Source: an uncultured Blautia sp. (GTDB taxonomy: Bacteria > Bacillota > Clostridia > Lachnospirales > Lachnospiraceae). From it: 61,605 nucleotides of DNA. The stretch is taken from assembly GCA_934358405.1 (NCBI GenBank), contig CAKRKL010000001.1:1-61605 (forward strand), written 5' to 3'. Positions 8,470 to 16,457 of the stretch are shown here, in pieces (the stretch's first letter is position 1; each line of letters starts with the position of its first letter). A model generated the notes under the pieces. It ran no database searches. It was not told the DNA's origin and saw only the letters and a list, made by a program, of their open reading frames with translations. Made by a program: the position numbers and the translations under genes.

Positions 8470-9141
8470 TTATATTCGATCTATTTTATTTCTCAATTTC
8501 ATCATTTTCTCATCCAGATTTGCCACTTCCTCGGAATAATTCTTAAGCTCCTTAGCTACCTTCTCAGCTCCTGATACGTTTTTCTTGTACATCAGCTGAT
8601 ATTCAAGCACAGACCAAAAATCCATGGCAAGGGTCCGAATCTGGATTTCCACTCTCTTACTCTGAAAATTATCTCCGAAATAAATGGGAATGTCAACAAT
8701 AAGATGAAGACTCATGTAGCCATTTTTCTTAGGTTTCGAAATATAGTCTTTCTCTTTTACCAATGTTATATCTCTTTGTTTTTTCAAAATCTCAGCGATC
8801 TCATATACATCATCCAGAAAAAGGCAGACAATTCTAACGCCTACAAGATCGTTTAATTTTTCTCTGGCAGTTTTAAGATCTGCAGGCAGTTCCTTACGCA
8901 TAAGCTTGGCATAAATGCTCTCCGGAGATTTCACCCTGCCGCTGAAGCTTCTCATAATCTCCCTCTGATATTTCATAGAAAGCTGTTCATCTATGATTTT
9001 AGCTTTTGCCTCAACAATTCCGATTGCATACTGGCAAAGAAGGTAATATTGATCCTTTTCCATAGATTTTCTAATATTCTCAATCAACTGTGCCTCCTGA
9101 AGCACAGCTTGTTTTTCTTCTGTTTTTTTATGTTCACTCAT
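8470..9141 (-). CDS. Small alarmone synthetase, (p)ppGpp synthetase (RelQ/RelP type)
   Basis: A single RelA/SpoT synthetase domain without HD hydrolase, TGS or ACT domains marks this 223-residue protein as a small alarmone synthetase transferring pyrophosphate from ATP to GDP or GTP. Visible motifs are LNDLVGVRIVCLF (97-108), the G-loop region YISKPKKNGYMSLHLIV (133-149), and EIQIRTLAMDFWSVLEYQLMYK-like residues 165-186 with the catalytic Glu. The start is uncertain. An ATG seven codons upstream (9162) is also open; I prefer 9141 because AAGGAG precedes it, although the spacing is long. The promoter region holds a 7-bp inverted repeat (9192-9218). The rRNA methyltransferase gene follows. Confidence 0.9.
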   Translation of the reverse strand: MSEHKKTEEKQAVLQEAQLIENIRKSMEKDQYYLLCQYAIGIVEAKAKIIDEQLSMKYQREIMRSFSGRVKSPESIYAKLMRKELPADLKTAREKLNDLVGVRIVCLFLDDVYEIAEILKKQRDITLVKEKDYISKPKKNGYMSLHLIVDIPIYFGDNFQSKRVEIQIRTLAMDFWSVLEYQLMYKKNVSGAEKVAKELKNYSEEVANLDEKMMKLRNKIDRI

Positions 9142-9179
9142 ATTTATCTGTGTCTCCTTCATGACGTCATTTACAGACC

Positions 9180-9218
9180 CCTATATTATCATGTCAGATG
9201 TGGTGCAATCGTCTGACA
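9180..9218 (-). promoter_or_regulatory. Promoter and putative operator of the alarmone synthetase
   Basis: On the minus strand TTGCAC (9203-9208) is 17 bases from TATAGG (9180-9185). A perfect inverted repeat TGTCAGA-N13-TCTGACA (9192-9198 and 9212-9218) brackets the -35 box. No U-run follows, so it looks like an operator rather than a terminator. Confidence 0.5.
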
Positions 9219-9244
9219 CAGGTAAAATCTCTGTTAAACCGCTG

Positions 9245-9790
9245 CTATTTTTTCTTTTCCATGTATGCAGCCACTTTAAGTGCCAACACAGCCGACAGAA
9301 TACCAACTACAGCCCCGCCAAGCACATCAGTGGGATAGTGTACGCCTACATAAAGCCTTGAAAGAGCAATAAGCACAGCAAGAGCCATAGCCATTTTTCC
9401 TTTTATATCAGGATACAGCTTATAATATACAAATGCACAGGCAAAGGAGGCACAGGTATGCCCTGACGGAAACGAATAGTCCTTCAGCTTCTTTACCAGT
9501 GGAACCAGTCCCTCCACAGCATCATATGGGCGGACTCTTGCCACTGCATTTTTTAATAAAAGGTTTGTGATCAATGCCCCTATAATCAGTGCAAGAAGAG
9601 CAGTATATCCGGATTTTCTTGTTTTTTTCGAAAACAGAAGTGCCACTCCAAGTACGATCCAGAACCAGCCTCCATCTCCAAGAAAGGTAACTGCTTTCCA
9701 AAACCAGCTGTATATATCCTGACGAATATATTGTTGGATAAAAAACAATATCTGCCCTTCCATATTCTGAATCCACTCCAAAATTTCCAT
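9245..9790 (-). CDS. PAP2 superfamily lipid phosphatase
   Basis: This 181-residue integral membrane protein has the three PAP2 phosphatase motifs: KNAVARVRP (80-88), PSGH (108-111) and SRLYVGVHYPTD (144-155, with the catalytic His). It has about five membrane helices. Bacterial members dephosphorylate undecaprenyl pyrophosphate or phosphatidylglycerol phosphate at the membrane. Its position directly after the exopolysaccharide operon suggests recycling of the undecaprenyl carrier, which is inference. A strong terminator separates it from that operon and I see no clear promoter of its own, so read-through may supply it. Confidence 0.88.
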   Translation of the reverse strand: MEILEWIQNMEGQILFFIQQYIRQDIYSWFWKAVTFLGDGGWFWIVLGVALLFSKKTRKSGYTALLALIIGALITNLLLKNAVARVRPYDAVEGLVPLVKKLKDYSFPSGHTCASFACAFVYYKLYPDIKGKMAMALAVLIALSRLYVGVHYPTDVLGGAVVGILSAVLALKVAAYMEKKK

Positions 9791-9817
9791 TGGTTTTTTC
9801 TCCTTTATGATGATAAA

Positions 9818-9839
9818 AGGCGGTTCAAATGAACCGCCT
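9818..9839. terminator. Terminator of the exopolysaccharide operon
   Basis: AGGCGGTTC and GAACCGCCT form a 9-bp perfect stem with a short loop; T-rich sequence follows on the minus strand, A-rich on the plus. Confidence 0.85.
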
Positions 9840-9853
9840 GAAAAATTTAACAG

Positions 9854-10774
9854 TTATGCTTCAGCATGGTATAGAACATTCTGAAGGTATTTACGATTTT
9901 GTTCAAGATTTGGTACCAGTACCTGCATGCCACTTATGGTCTGAGGTGTATATGCACCATCAGTTGGAACTCTATAAGTTGCAATTTCGCCGGTGCCAAT
10001 GCTCATCACATCCATGGCATATCCGATAATCTCTGTAAATGACAGATCCGTAGTGATCAGCGGAAGCACATCCTTCACAAGACCAGCTATAGAAAAGGCA
10101 CTTAAGTCTTTCACTTTCTGAAAAGCAGCCATCAGGACCTCCTGCTGTCGTTCTGTCCTCCGATAATCAGAATTGCCGATAGAACGATTGCGTGCATGTA
10201 TCAGTGCCTGTTCTCCGTCAAGATGATTCATCCCCGCCTGAAGCTCCCAATCTGTCCGAAGGGGCTGAGGATAAAGTACACTCTGGTCACGTCCGCAGAT
10301 ATAATCAGCTTCTGCCTGTGTAAGCTCCAGATCAATTCCGCCTACCTTATCAACCAGTATCTGAAATACTTCAAAGTCTACTTCCACATTCCCGTCAATC
10401 TGCACTCCAAAATTCTGAGTCAGAGTCTCATCCAGAAGCTCCATTCCTCCATACACATAAGCAGCATTAAGTCTGGTGCTGGAGTGCCCTGGAATTGCCA
10501 CATAAAGATCACGCATAAAAGAAGTAAGGCTTATGGTCTTATGATCTTTATCCAGCGTTGCAAGAATCATAGAGTCTGAGCGCTGACGAGACTGTCCCTC
10601 GCGCTTGTCCTGACCGATCAGCAAAATATTTTTTATGCTGCTGTTGTCTGTCTCCGAATCTGTTTCCTGGGCATTTACTGTATATGCAGTCTTTGATATC
10701 TCTCCCATGGGACACACCAGAAGCAGCACTGTACTTAAACAAATAATCCCTTTTTTCCAAATCGAGGATCTCAT
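9854..10774 (-). CDS. LytR-CpsA-Psr (LCP) family glycopolymer transferase
   Basis: The protein has 306 residues. A hydrophobic N-terminal signal/anchor (about 8-25) is followed by one LCP domain. Family landmarks are LLIGQDKREGQSRQRSDSM (metal and pyrophosphate-binding region, residues about 50-70), a TSFMRDLYV segment, and HARNRSIGNSDYRRTERQQ-type arginines late in the domain. LCP enzymes move undecaprenyl-pyrophosphate-linked glycopolymers onto peptidoglycan outside the membrane. It is the last gene of the operon; its ATG overlaps the sugar transferase stop by four bases. It probably attaches the polymer initiated by that transferase to the wall. Confidence 0.92.
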   Translation of the reverse strand: MRSSIWKKGIICLSTVLLLVCPMGEISKTAYTVNAQETDSETDNSSIKNILLIGQDKREGQSRQRSDSMILATLDKDHKTISLTSFMRDLYVAIPGHSSTRLNAAYVYGGMELLDETLTQNFGVQIDGNVEVDFEVFQILVDKVGGIDLELTQAEADYICGRDQSVLYPQPLRTDWELQAGMNHLDGEQALIHARNRSIGNSDYRRTERQQEVLMAAFQKVKDLSAFSIAGLVKDVLPLITTDLSFTEIIGYAMDVMSIGTGEIATYRVPTDGAYTPQTISGMQVLVPNLEQNRKYLQNVLYHAEA

Positions 10775-12189
10775 TTTGCTCCGCTCCCTGTAAAAACAAC
10801 CATTACGGTCCTAAATAAAATCTTAATATCCAATCCGATTGACCACTGCTCAATGTAACTGGTATCCAACTCCACAACCTCTTCAAAATCTGTGATCTCG
10901 CTTCGGCCGCTTACCTGCCACATACCTGTAAGTCCCGGTTTGATCGCAAGTCTTTTTCTGTGATGAAGCTCATATTTATCCCACTCATCCATTGTCGGAG
11001 GTCTTGTTCCTACCAGACTCATATCGCCTTTTAATACATTCCAGAACTGAGGAAACTCATCCAGGGAAGTCTTACGGATAAAGTTGCCAATTCCCTTGAT
11101 AACTCTGGGGTCATCATCCATCTTGAACATAAGGCCATCCTTGATGTTGTTTTTCTCCATCAGCTCTTTCTTACGCTCTTCAGCATCCATGTACATAGAG
11201 CGGAATTTGTAAATTTTAAATGGCTTGCCATTCTTTCCCATGCGAACCTGGGAAAAGAATACAGGTCCCGGAGACTTCACCTTCATGATTGGTGCAATAA
11301 ATATGTAAATAATACCGGTCAGAATACATCCCACCAACCCGCCTGCAATGTCCATAAGTCTTTTTACAAACAGCTGCCAGGACGCTACAATATTAATACT
11401 GCTGGACAGAACCATATATCCGGCAATTTCTTCCACGATCTGATTCTTTCCCAATTCATTCAGGGCAGCCAGCTGTACATGCGTTACAACTCCCATACGA
11501 GTGCAGTCCTTCAGGATCTTCTTCGGAATATCTACGTTCTCCGGCAAAGCGAAAAACACCTCATCCACCCAGTTCTTATGGATATAAGAAACCACATCTT
11601 TCGCACAGGCAATTACCTGCAGGCCCTGTATCATACTGCCGGTTTTATCCTTGTCAAGAAGTGCAACCCCTGCAAGATGATAGCTTCCATAGGAATCCCC
11701 ACGCAGTGCCTTAACCACATTAGCAGCTTCTGACTCTGTAGTAATGATTAGAATGGAACGCTTCTCGCCTTCCGCAAATTTCCTGGAACGGATCACTTTC
11801 TTCCATCCAATACGCGCTATATAAGCAATAAAGAAGTACAGCACGCACATAATGGAAAAGGCGCCTCTGGAATACATCTCGCCCTGCTGGCTCATAAAAA
11901 GATAAAGCACTGAAAGAAGCACGATCCAGATTTCATGTTCTATCGTACATTTCATTTCCACAAGAAATCCTCTTCGCAGTACACCGCTGAAGCTTTCCCC
12001 GAAAAATGAAACAAGAAGCTGAAAAATCACAAGAACAAATGACATGTTTTCGTATAACGGATTCAGGTAAGGAATTCCCTTTGCAACACGGATTCCATAC
12101 GCTAAAATAAATGCGAGCTGCAGGCATAAAATATCCAGTATAACAAAATCCATGTGTTTTAGCCAGCTGTTATTTTCTTTTTTATACAT
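10771..12189 (-). CDS. Undecaprenyl-phosphate sugar phosphotransferase (polyprenyl initiating transferase)
   Basis: This 472-residue protein has the full WbaP/CpsE layout: about four N-terminal membrane helices (residues 15-130), a nucleotide-binding-like central domain, another membrane helix near 280, and a C-terminal bacterial sugar-transferase domain. Visible motifs of the last are SPGPVFFSQVRMGKNGKPF, KFRSMYMDAEERK, GTRPP and KPGLTGMWQVSGRS. It starts repeat-unit assembly by moving a sugar-1-phosphate from a UDP-sugar to undecaprenyl phosphate. It is the only glycosyl-transferring enzyme in the cluster; all later glycosyltransferases must be encoded elsewhere. Confidence 0.94.
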   Translation of the reverse strand: MYKKENNSWLKHMDFVILDILCLQLAFILAYGIRVAKGIPYLNPLYENMSFVLVIFQLLVSFFGESFSGVLRRGFLVEMKCTIEHEIWIVLLSVLYLFMSQQGEMYSRGAFSIMCVLYFFIAYIARIGWKKVIRSRKFAEGEKRSILIITTESEAANVVKALRGDSYGSYHLAGVALLDKDKTGSMIQGLQVIACAKDVVSYIHKNWVDEVFFALPENVDIPKKILKDCTRMGVVTHVQLAALNELGKNQIVEEIAGYMVLSSSINIVASWQLFVKRLMDIAGGLVGCILTGIIYIFIAPIMKVKSPGPVFFSQVRMGKNGKPFKIYKFRSMYMDAEERKKELMEKNNIKDGLMFKMDDDPRVIKGIGNFIRKTSLDEFPQFWNVLKGDMSLVGTRPPTMDEWDKYELHHRKRLAIKPGLTGMWQVSGRSEITDFEEVVELDTSYIEQWSIGLDIKILFRTVMVVFTGSGAK

Positions 12190-12225
12190 CTTTTTGCCCC
12201 TCCCGCAAAAATGTAAGTGCGTGTT

Positions 12226-13032
12226 TTATTTTACTACAATTGTAAGCACAGCACCATTTGATGCATTTCCATTGGAATCTACAACGTAATAGGTCAGCTC
12301 ATACGTACCTGGCGTATACACATCAACTGTACCGGTAATCTGGATCTTACGATAAAGCTCGTTGGTCTGATCCTGATCATCTTCAATATCTTTTACATAG
12401 CTCAGTCTGTCGATCTGAGCTCCTCTTTCAACCTCCACATAGTATGTTGTCAGATAAAAGCGAGGATCCTGTGGCTTCAGCTGATCGATCTTAGCTTCTT
12501 CACGTTCTTTTGCTTTCTCCTCTTCTGTCATCTCAGCTTCAGGAGTAGTGGTTGCATCCGGCTCTTCCTCTGCATTATCTGTTTCATCATCAGCCATAGC
12601 ACGACCTGTAACAGTATCTTTACCAAAAGCATCTGTTGTTTCAGAGTCTGCAGGGTCACTGCTTCCCTCAGTAAAGCCTGTTCCTGCTGTAAAGCCTGAG
12701 TTCTGTGCATTGGAGGTCATGCGATAAGTAATTTTTGTTACATTATTACTTTTATCCTTTGCAACATAGACAACTGTAACTTCATCCCCATGATCATTCG
12801 GATAAACATTCTCCACAGTCAAAGTATCTGATACATCACCATCTTTATCATCAGTTGCCTTTACACCTTCCAGAAGTTCCTCTGTAGTCATTCCTTCTGT
12901 ATAATCATCCTTCTTACTCGCATCAATGGTGATTTCCGGCCCTTTACGGTCTTCTGACATATAAAGCCATCCCATGATCCCGGTTGTTCCCACAGCTGCT
13001 ACCGCCATCAAAACTACTAACCATTTACGCAT
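12226..13032 (-). CDS. Membrane-anchored Ig-like (DUF5011-type) protein of the exopolysaccharide module
   Basis: The 268-residue protein starts with one membrane helix (about 4-22). Two beta-rich domains follow: residues about 33-105, with TDDKDGDVSDT and VVYVAKDKSNNVTK typical of DUF5011/bacterial Ig-like repeats, and about 195-268, ending in TYELTYYVVDSNGNAS. Between them lies an acidic, low-complexity Glu/Asp/Thr linker (about 115-185). It is predicted to sit outside the membrane and has no catalytic motif. Its location between the Wzz-like and initiating-transferase genes, with 26- and 36-base gaps, implies a role in export or surface retention of the polymer. That role is inference. Confidence 0.75.
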   Translation of the reverse strand: MRKWLVVLMAVAAVGTTGIMGWLYMSEDRKGPEITIDASKKDDYTEGMTTEELLEGVKATDDKDGDVSDTLTVENVYPNDHGDEVTVVYVAKDKSNNVTKITYRMTSNAQNSGFTAGTGFTEGSSDPADSETTDAFGKDTVTGRAMADDETDNAEEEPDATTTPEAEMTEEEKAKEREEAKIDQLKPQDPRFYLTTYYVEVERGAQIDRLSYVKDIEDDQDQTNELYRKIQITGTVDVYTPGTYELTYYVVDSNGNASNGAVLTIVVK

Positions 13033-13058
13033 ATCTGCTGCTCCTTATATAAATTTTA

Positions 13059-13793
13059 TCAGCGACGCTTTCTTGATTTCTTTTTCTTGGATCTGGATTC
13101 CTTCTCAGAAAACGGAATACTTCCCAGAACACTTAAGCCAAGATACCGCTCTACGTCTTCTTCTACCTTAATAGTATCATTTGTAAGATAGATGATAATT
13201 ACAGCCGCCATAGCAATGATCACACCAAGAATACCGCCGATCACACCATTTTTGGCAAGGCTCGGGCTTGCCTTTTCATTTGGGATATTCGCACTGTCAA
13301 CTACGTTAACCGCCTCAATATCCATAACAGACTGAATATGCTCTGCTGCCATATCGCGGACAGCATTTGCAATCTCACTGGCTGTATACGGGTCTTCATC
13401 TGTCACACAGATAGACACAATACGGCTGTCACTGGATGTCTCAACAGAAACCTTGTCAAGAAGCTCCTTGTAGGACATATCAAGATTCAGCTGTGCAATT
13501 ACCCCCTCAAGAACTGTACGGCTCTGGATCAGCTCTGCATAATCCTTGGTCAGCTGTGTACTTGTCTGCATATCAGCACTGGTAAGCGTATCGCTGTTCT
13601 GTTTATTCAGAACCATGATCTTCGTGGTAGATTCATACTTGGGAGTAATAAAAAGCATGGTTCCAATAATAGAAAGAACTCCCAGAAGAATACCAGAAAG
13701 AAGAATCACGCCCAGTCTGCTGACTACCAGGTGAAAGACTTCACCTAAATCGATTTCAATTTCATCATTGTTATTTGTAACCTGATTTTCCAT
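13059..13793 (-). CDS. Wzz/CpsC-type polysaccharide co-polymerase and BY-kinase activator
   Basis: The protein is 244 residues long with the two-helix topology of chain-length regulators: helices near 27-50 and 180-205 flank an extracellular coiled region. The N-terminus (EIEIDLGEVFHLVVSRL) matches the Wzz domain. The C-terminal cytoplasmic tail is basic, ending in a lysine/arginine-rich run. In Firmicutes such CpsC/YwqC proteins activate the separate tyrosine kinase encoded alongside, here at 14627-15316, and set polymer length. GGAG precedes the ATG. Confidence 0.92.
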   Translation of the reverse strand: MENQVTNNNDEIEIDLGEVFHLVVSRLGVILLSGILLGVLSIIGTMLFITPKYESTTKIMVLNKQNSDTLTSADMQTSTQLTKDYAELIQSRTVLEGVIAQLNLDMSYKELLDKVSVETSSDSRIVSICVTDEDPYTASEIANAVRDMAAEHIQSVMDIEAVNVVDSANIPNEKASPSLAKNGVIGGILGVIIAMAAVIIIYLTNDTIKVEEDVERYLGLSVLGSIPFSEKESRSKKKKSRKRR

Positions 13794-13842
13794 TCTTTTT
13801 CTCCGTTACCCTGTTATTTTCTTTGGCTTGTCTTAAAAAAAG

Positions 13843-14574
13843 TTAAAATCTCTCGTTGTTTAAAATGCATTCCGGATTGCTGATAAAAATCATATCTGCA
13901 TAATCCTCACCCATCATTTTCGCAACCTTCTCATAGGCCTTGCCTATATGAGGCATGCGTTTCGCCATATCATGTCCGTCCGATCCCACAAAGTCAAGCA
14001 TTTCTTCTTTAATAATCTTCTTGCAAAAGCGCTTAACCATGAATCCATCATCACCTATAATGCTGTCTGCATTCATCTGAATATATGCGCCCATATCTCT
14101 TAGTTCATCAATGAACTCAACCCCGCTTTTTAAAACAGAGCGATAGCGTTCCACATGGGCAACGATGGGATAATATCCATTGCGGATCAGTGCCTGTACT
14201 CTCTCACGGATATAGGACTTCTCATCTGAAGTGCGAAACTCGGCCAGCACATATCTGGAGCCGGCCATAGTAAGCCTTTCTCCCCTTTTCAGGCACTCTG
14301 CCATATCCATGCTGGAATGAAGTTCACATCCCAGATACATATCAATCCCTTCATCACCAATTTCCCGGGCAGCCTTTTTCAGTCTCAGAAACTGCTTCTT
14401 CACAGCTTCTAAAGAAGGTTCAAACATTTCATACCGAAAATGAGGAGTAGCAATAATACCTCTTACACCGTCATCATATTCTTTCTGGAGCATGCGGACA
14501 GACATTTTCAGATTCTCTGCACCGTCATCTACTCCCGGAACAATATGGCAGTGAATATCATAAATACCTTTCAT
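13843..14574 (-). CDS. CpsB/YwqE-type PHP-domain protein-tyrosine phosphatase
   Basis: The 243-residue protein is a manganese-dependent PHP phosphatase of the CpsB/YwqE family. DIHCHIVPGVDDGA (residues 5-18) supplies metal-binding His and Asp residues, with further ligands in TPHFRYEMF, GCELHSSMD, VAHVERYR and GSDGHD. It removes phosphate from the tyrosine cluster of the cognate BY-kinase and so resets polymer synthesis. It lies directly downstream of that kinase gene and upstream of the co-polymerase, the usual grouping. Confidence 0.94.
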   Translation of the reverse strand: MKGIYDIHCHIVPGVDDGAENLKMSVRMLQKEYDDGVRGIIATPHFRYEMFEPSLEAVKKQFLRLKKAAREIGDEGIDMYLGCELHSSMDMAECLKRGERLTMAGSRYVLAEFRTSDEKSYIRERVQALIRNGYYPIVAHVERYRSVLKSGVEFIDELRDMGAYIQMNADSIIGDDGFMVKRFCKKIIKEEMLDFVGSDGHDMAKRMPHIGKAYEKVAKMMGEDYADMIFISNPECILNNERF

Positions 14575-14626
14575 TTCCTCTGATCCATTTCTATTGTGTT
14601 CTGTTAATAGTATTCATGAGACAGAA

Positions 14627-15316
14627 TCAGTACTTTCCATACTCTCCGTATTTACCGTACTTGCCATATTTGCCGTACTTACCATATTCTTTGGTGTCTA
14701 CCTTATTTAAAATAGCACCTATGATCGGACAGTTTGTCTTCTCAAGCTGTCCCTTGATATCCTGCACAAAATGATAGCTGATGCTGCCGGACTCAATTAC
14801 AATAACAGTTCCGTCGCAGGAATCCGCTACAACTGCACAGTCAATTACACGGCCAAGAGGCGGAGTATCCACAATGATATAGTCATATACGTCTCTTACC
14901 AAACGGATCATGTCCTTAAAAAGACGGCTTCCAAGAAGCTCTGCCGGATTTGGCGGAACAACTCCGGAAAAGATAATATGAAATTTAGGAAGATTTGTTG
15001 CACAGATTACATCAGAAAGCTTCGCCTGTTTGGAAAGATAATGTGTCAGTCCCATTACCTCTTCATCTACATGTACACGGCCCATAAGCACAGATTTACG
15101 AAGGTCTGCATCAATCAGAAGTACGGATTTACCGCTCTCTGCAAGGGAAGCTGCAAGATGAAAGGTAACATTACTTTTTCCTTCATTTGGTGTACAGCTT
15201 GTAAATGCAATAACCTTTTTATCGGCACCGCAGAACTGAATATTAGTACGTAGTGCCTTGTAGGCTTCATCCATGGATGTATCAGCTTTCCAGTCGCTAA
15301 TTTTTACTTTTACCAT
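14627..15316 (-). CDS. BY-kinase CpsD/YwqD with periodic tyrosine tail
   Basis: This 229-residue cytoplasmic bacterial tyrosine kinase has Walker A around SCTPNEGKS (40-48), Walker A' VLLIDAD (65-71) and Walker B IIVDTPP (147-153). The C-terminal tail is remarkable: tyrosines at 211, 214, 217, 220, 223, 226 and 229 recur exactly every third residue in a YGK pattern (one YGE). Synonymous codons differ between units (TAC/TAT, GGC/GGT/GGA, AAA/AAG). Such tails are trans-autophosphorylated and control interaction with the co-polymerase. It is the first gene of the operon, with a structured leader of about 95 bases. Confidence 0.94.
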   Translation of the reverse strand: MVKVKISDWKADTSMDEAYKALRTNIQFCGADKKVIAFTSCTPNEGKSNVTFHLAASLAESGKSVLLIDADLRKSVLMGRVHVDEEVMGLTHYLSKQAKLSDVICATNLPKFHIIFSGVVPPNPAELLGSRLFKDMIRLVRDVYDYIIVDTPPLGRVIDCAVVADSCDGTVIVIESGSISYHFVQDIKGQLEKTNCPIIGAILNKVDTKEYGKYGKYGKYGKYGEYGKY

Positions 15317-15357
15317 AATTTTGTTTTCACCCTATCTTTATGTTCTCCTGTAGTACC

Positions 15358-15404
15358 TGTCATGTGATATTTCCGAACAATTACCAGCCATCTGACACAT
15401 GACA
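15358..15404 (-). promoter_or_regulatory. Leader hairpin of the exopolysaccharide operon
   Basis: TGTCATGTG and CACATGACA form a perfect 9-bp stem between the predicted transcription start (about 15412) and the first ATG at 15316. No T-run follows, so it is not a simple terminator. A cis-acting role is inference. Confidence 0.5.
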
Positions 15405-15418
15405 ATGTCTGCCTAAGT

Positions 15419-15424
15419 ATTATA
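15419..15424 (-). promoter_or_regulatory. Minus-10 box of the exopolysaccharide operon
   Basis: A perfect TATAAT on the minus strand, about 100 bases before the first gene. No good -35 hexamer is present at the right distance, which fits an activator-dependent promoter. Confidence 0.6.
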
Positions 15425-15469
15425 CACTATATCTTTATTGTTGGCTAGTACCTTTTCCTTCCTAAAATG

Positions 15470-15505
15470 CACAAAAATACACAAATTTTCACAAAAGTTT
15501 CACAG
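15470..15505 (-). promoter_or_regulatory. Four helically phased TTGTG-type repeats upstream of the exopolysaccharide promoter
   Basis: On the minus strand TTGTG occurs three times and CTGTG once. On the plus strand CACAA begins at 15470, 15480 and 15490, and CACAG at 15501. The spacing of 10, 10 and 11 bases puts all copies on one face of the helix, about 45-80 bases upstream of the -10 box. This is the layout of an activator array; the protein is unknown. Confidence 0.5.
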
Positions 15506-15521
15506 TTTTTTCTCTTTTGGC

Positions 15522-16418
15522 TTACTCCTCTGGAATTTCCTCCTCAAGTGCCTCGGTACTTTCTTCCTTGGCATTATCGGGCTGCCCTTCTTCCAGAAGA
15601 TAGACTTCTGTTTCATACACGCCCTTATTTTCAGCCTCTGCATGGCTTCCTACATAAATATCAATACGATTATTCTTAATAGCTCCACCGCAGTCCTCTG
15701 CAACATAGATCTGACCATTGATCACAACCTTAGAGCCATACGGAATCACATTCGGGTCCACTGCGATAGTACGATTGGTAACTGCGGTTGCACCTGTTGA
15801 GGTCACTCCGTCCTTCCATGGACCGCAGCAGATACTGCACGGGCAGTAGTGCGTAATAACAAAGCTTCCAAGAGAGCGCAGTGAACTGTCTGCTGATGCC
15901 ATTACTGCTTCCCCTTCCAAAACACCTTCATTGCCTCCGGTTTGTGTAACCTGATCCACTGCTTCCGCAAAAATCCCTTTTCCTGAGCTTTTATGTATAA
16001 CTCCTTCCCCCGCATTTTCACCGGCACCGGAGCTTAAGCTCTCTTCATAGCCTTCCAGGCAGGATGTAGGAATATAGCCAGTTTGCATTTTACCTGCTTC
16101 GTCTTCAAAAAGGATCCGGCTCCAGACATCATAAATAGTACCCGTGCGATTAATCTCATCGCCCTCAAGAACCTCTCCTATCATATTCCCTTCCTTTTTT
16201 CCAGGATAGTCCAGAATGTCTGTATCTACTGACACAGTTACGGTATCGTTTACCGCTTTGACTTCTGCTTCGTTCACCGTAGAGCTTTGAATTCCGGCAG
16301 CAGTTTCTTCATTATTATTAGCTGTACTCTCATTCTGTACGGCAGCTTCTTCTCCAAGCACTGTAACAGGCATTAATGCTGAAATACATAATGCCATAAT
16401 CAACATCTGTTTCTTCAT
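15522..16418 (-). CDS. Secreted SH3-like/3D-domain wall protein
   Basis: The 298-residue protein has a signal peptide (cleavage near VLG|EE, residues 22-23), an SH3-like region (about 60-120) and a 3D domain (about 190-275). The 3D domain is recognised by THYCPCSICCG, then a short spacer, IAVDPNVIPYGSKV and a later DCGGAIKNNRIDIYVG with the conserved Asp residues that give the family its name. 3D domains occur in MltA/EXLX-like lytic transglycosylases and Rpf/YabE-type resuscitation proteins. The tail is strongly acidic. A peptidoglycan-active role at the cell surface is likely. AAGGAG precedes the ATG. Confidence 0.88.
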   Translation of the reverse strand: MKKQMLIMALCISALMPVTVLGEEAAVQNESTANNNEETAAGIQSSTVNEAEVKAVNDTVTVSVDTDILDYPGKKEGNMIGEVLEGDEINRTGTIYDVWSRILFEDEAGKMQTGYIPTSCLEGYEESLSSGAGENAGEGVIHKSSGKGIFAEAVDQVTQTGGNEGVLEGEAVMASADSSLRSLGSFVITHYCPCSICCGPWKDGVTSTGATAVTNRTIAVDPNVIPYGSKVVINGQIYVAEDCGGAIKNNRIDIYVGSHAEAENKGVYETEVYLLEEGQPDNAKEESTEALEEEIPEE

Positions 16419-16446
16419 GACTTCGCATCTCCTTATTTGTTTTATA

Positions 16447-16457
16447 ATAATAGGAAT
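16447..16457 (+). repeat. Left 11-bp direct repeat (putative target-site duplication)
   Basis: ATAATAGGAAT is identical to 16658-16668 on the other side of the 200-bp element. Confidence 0.65.
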
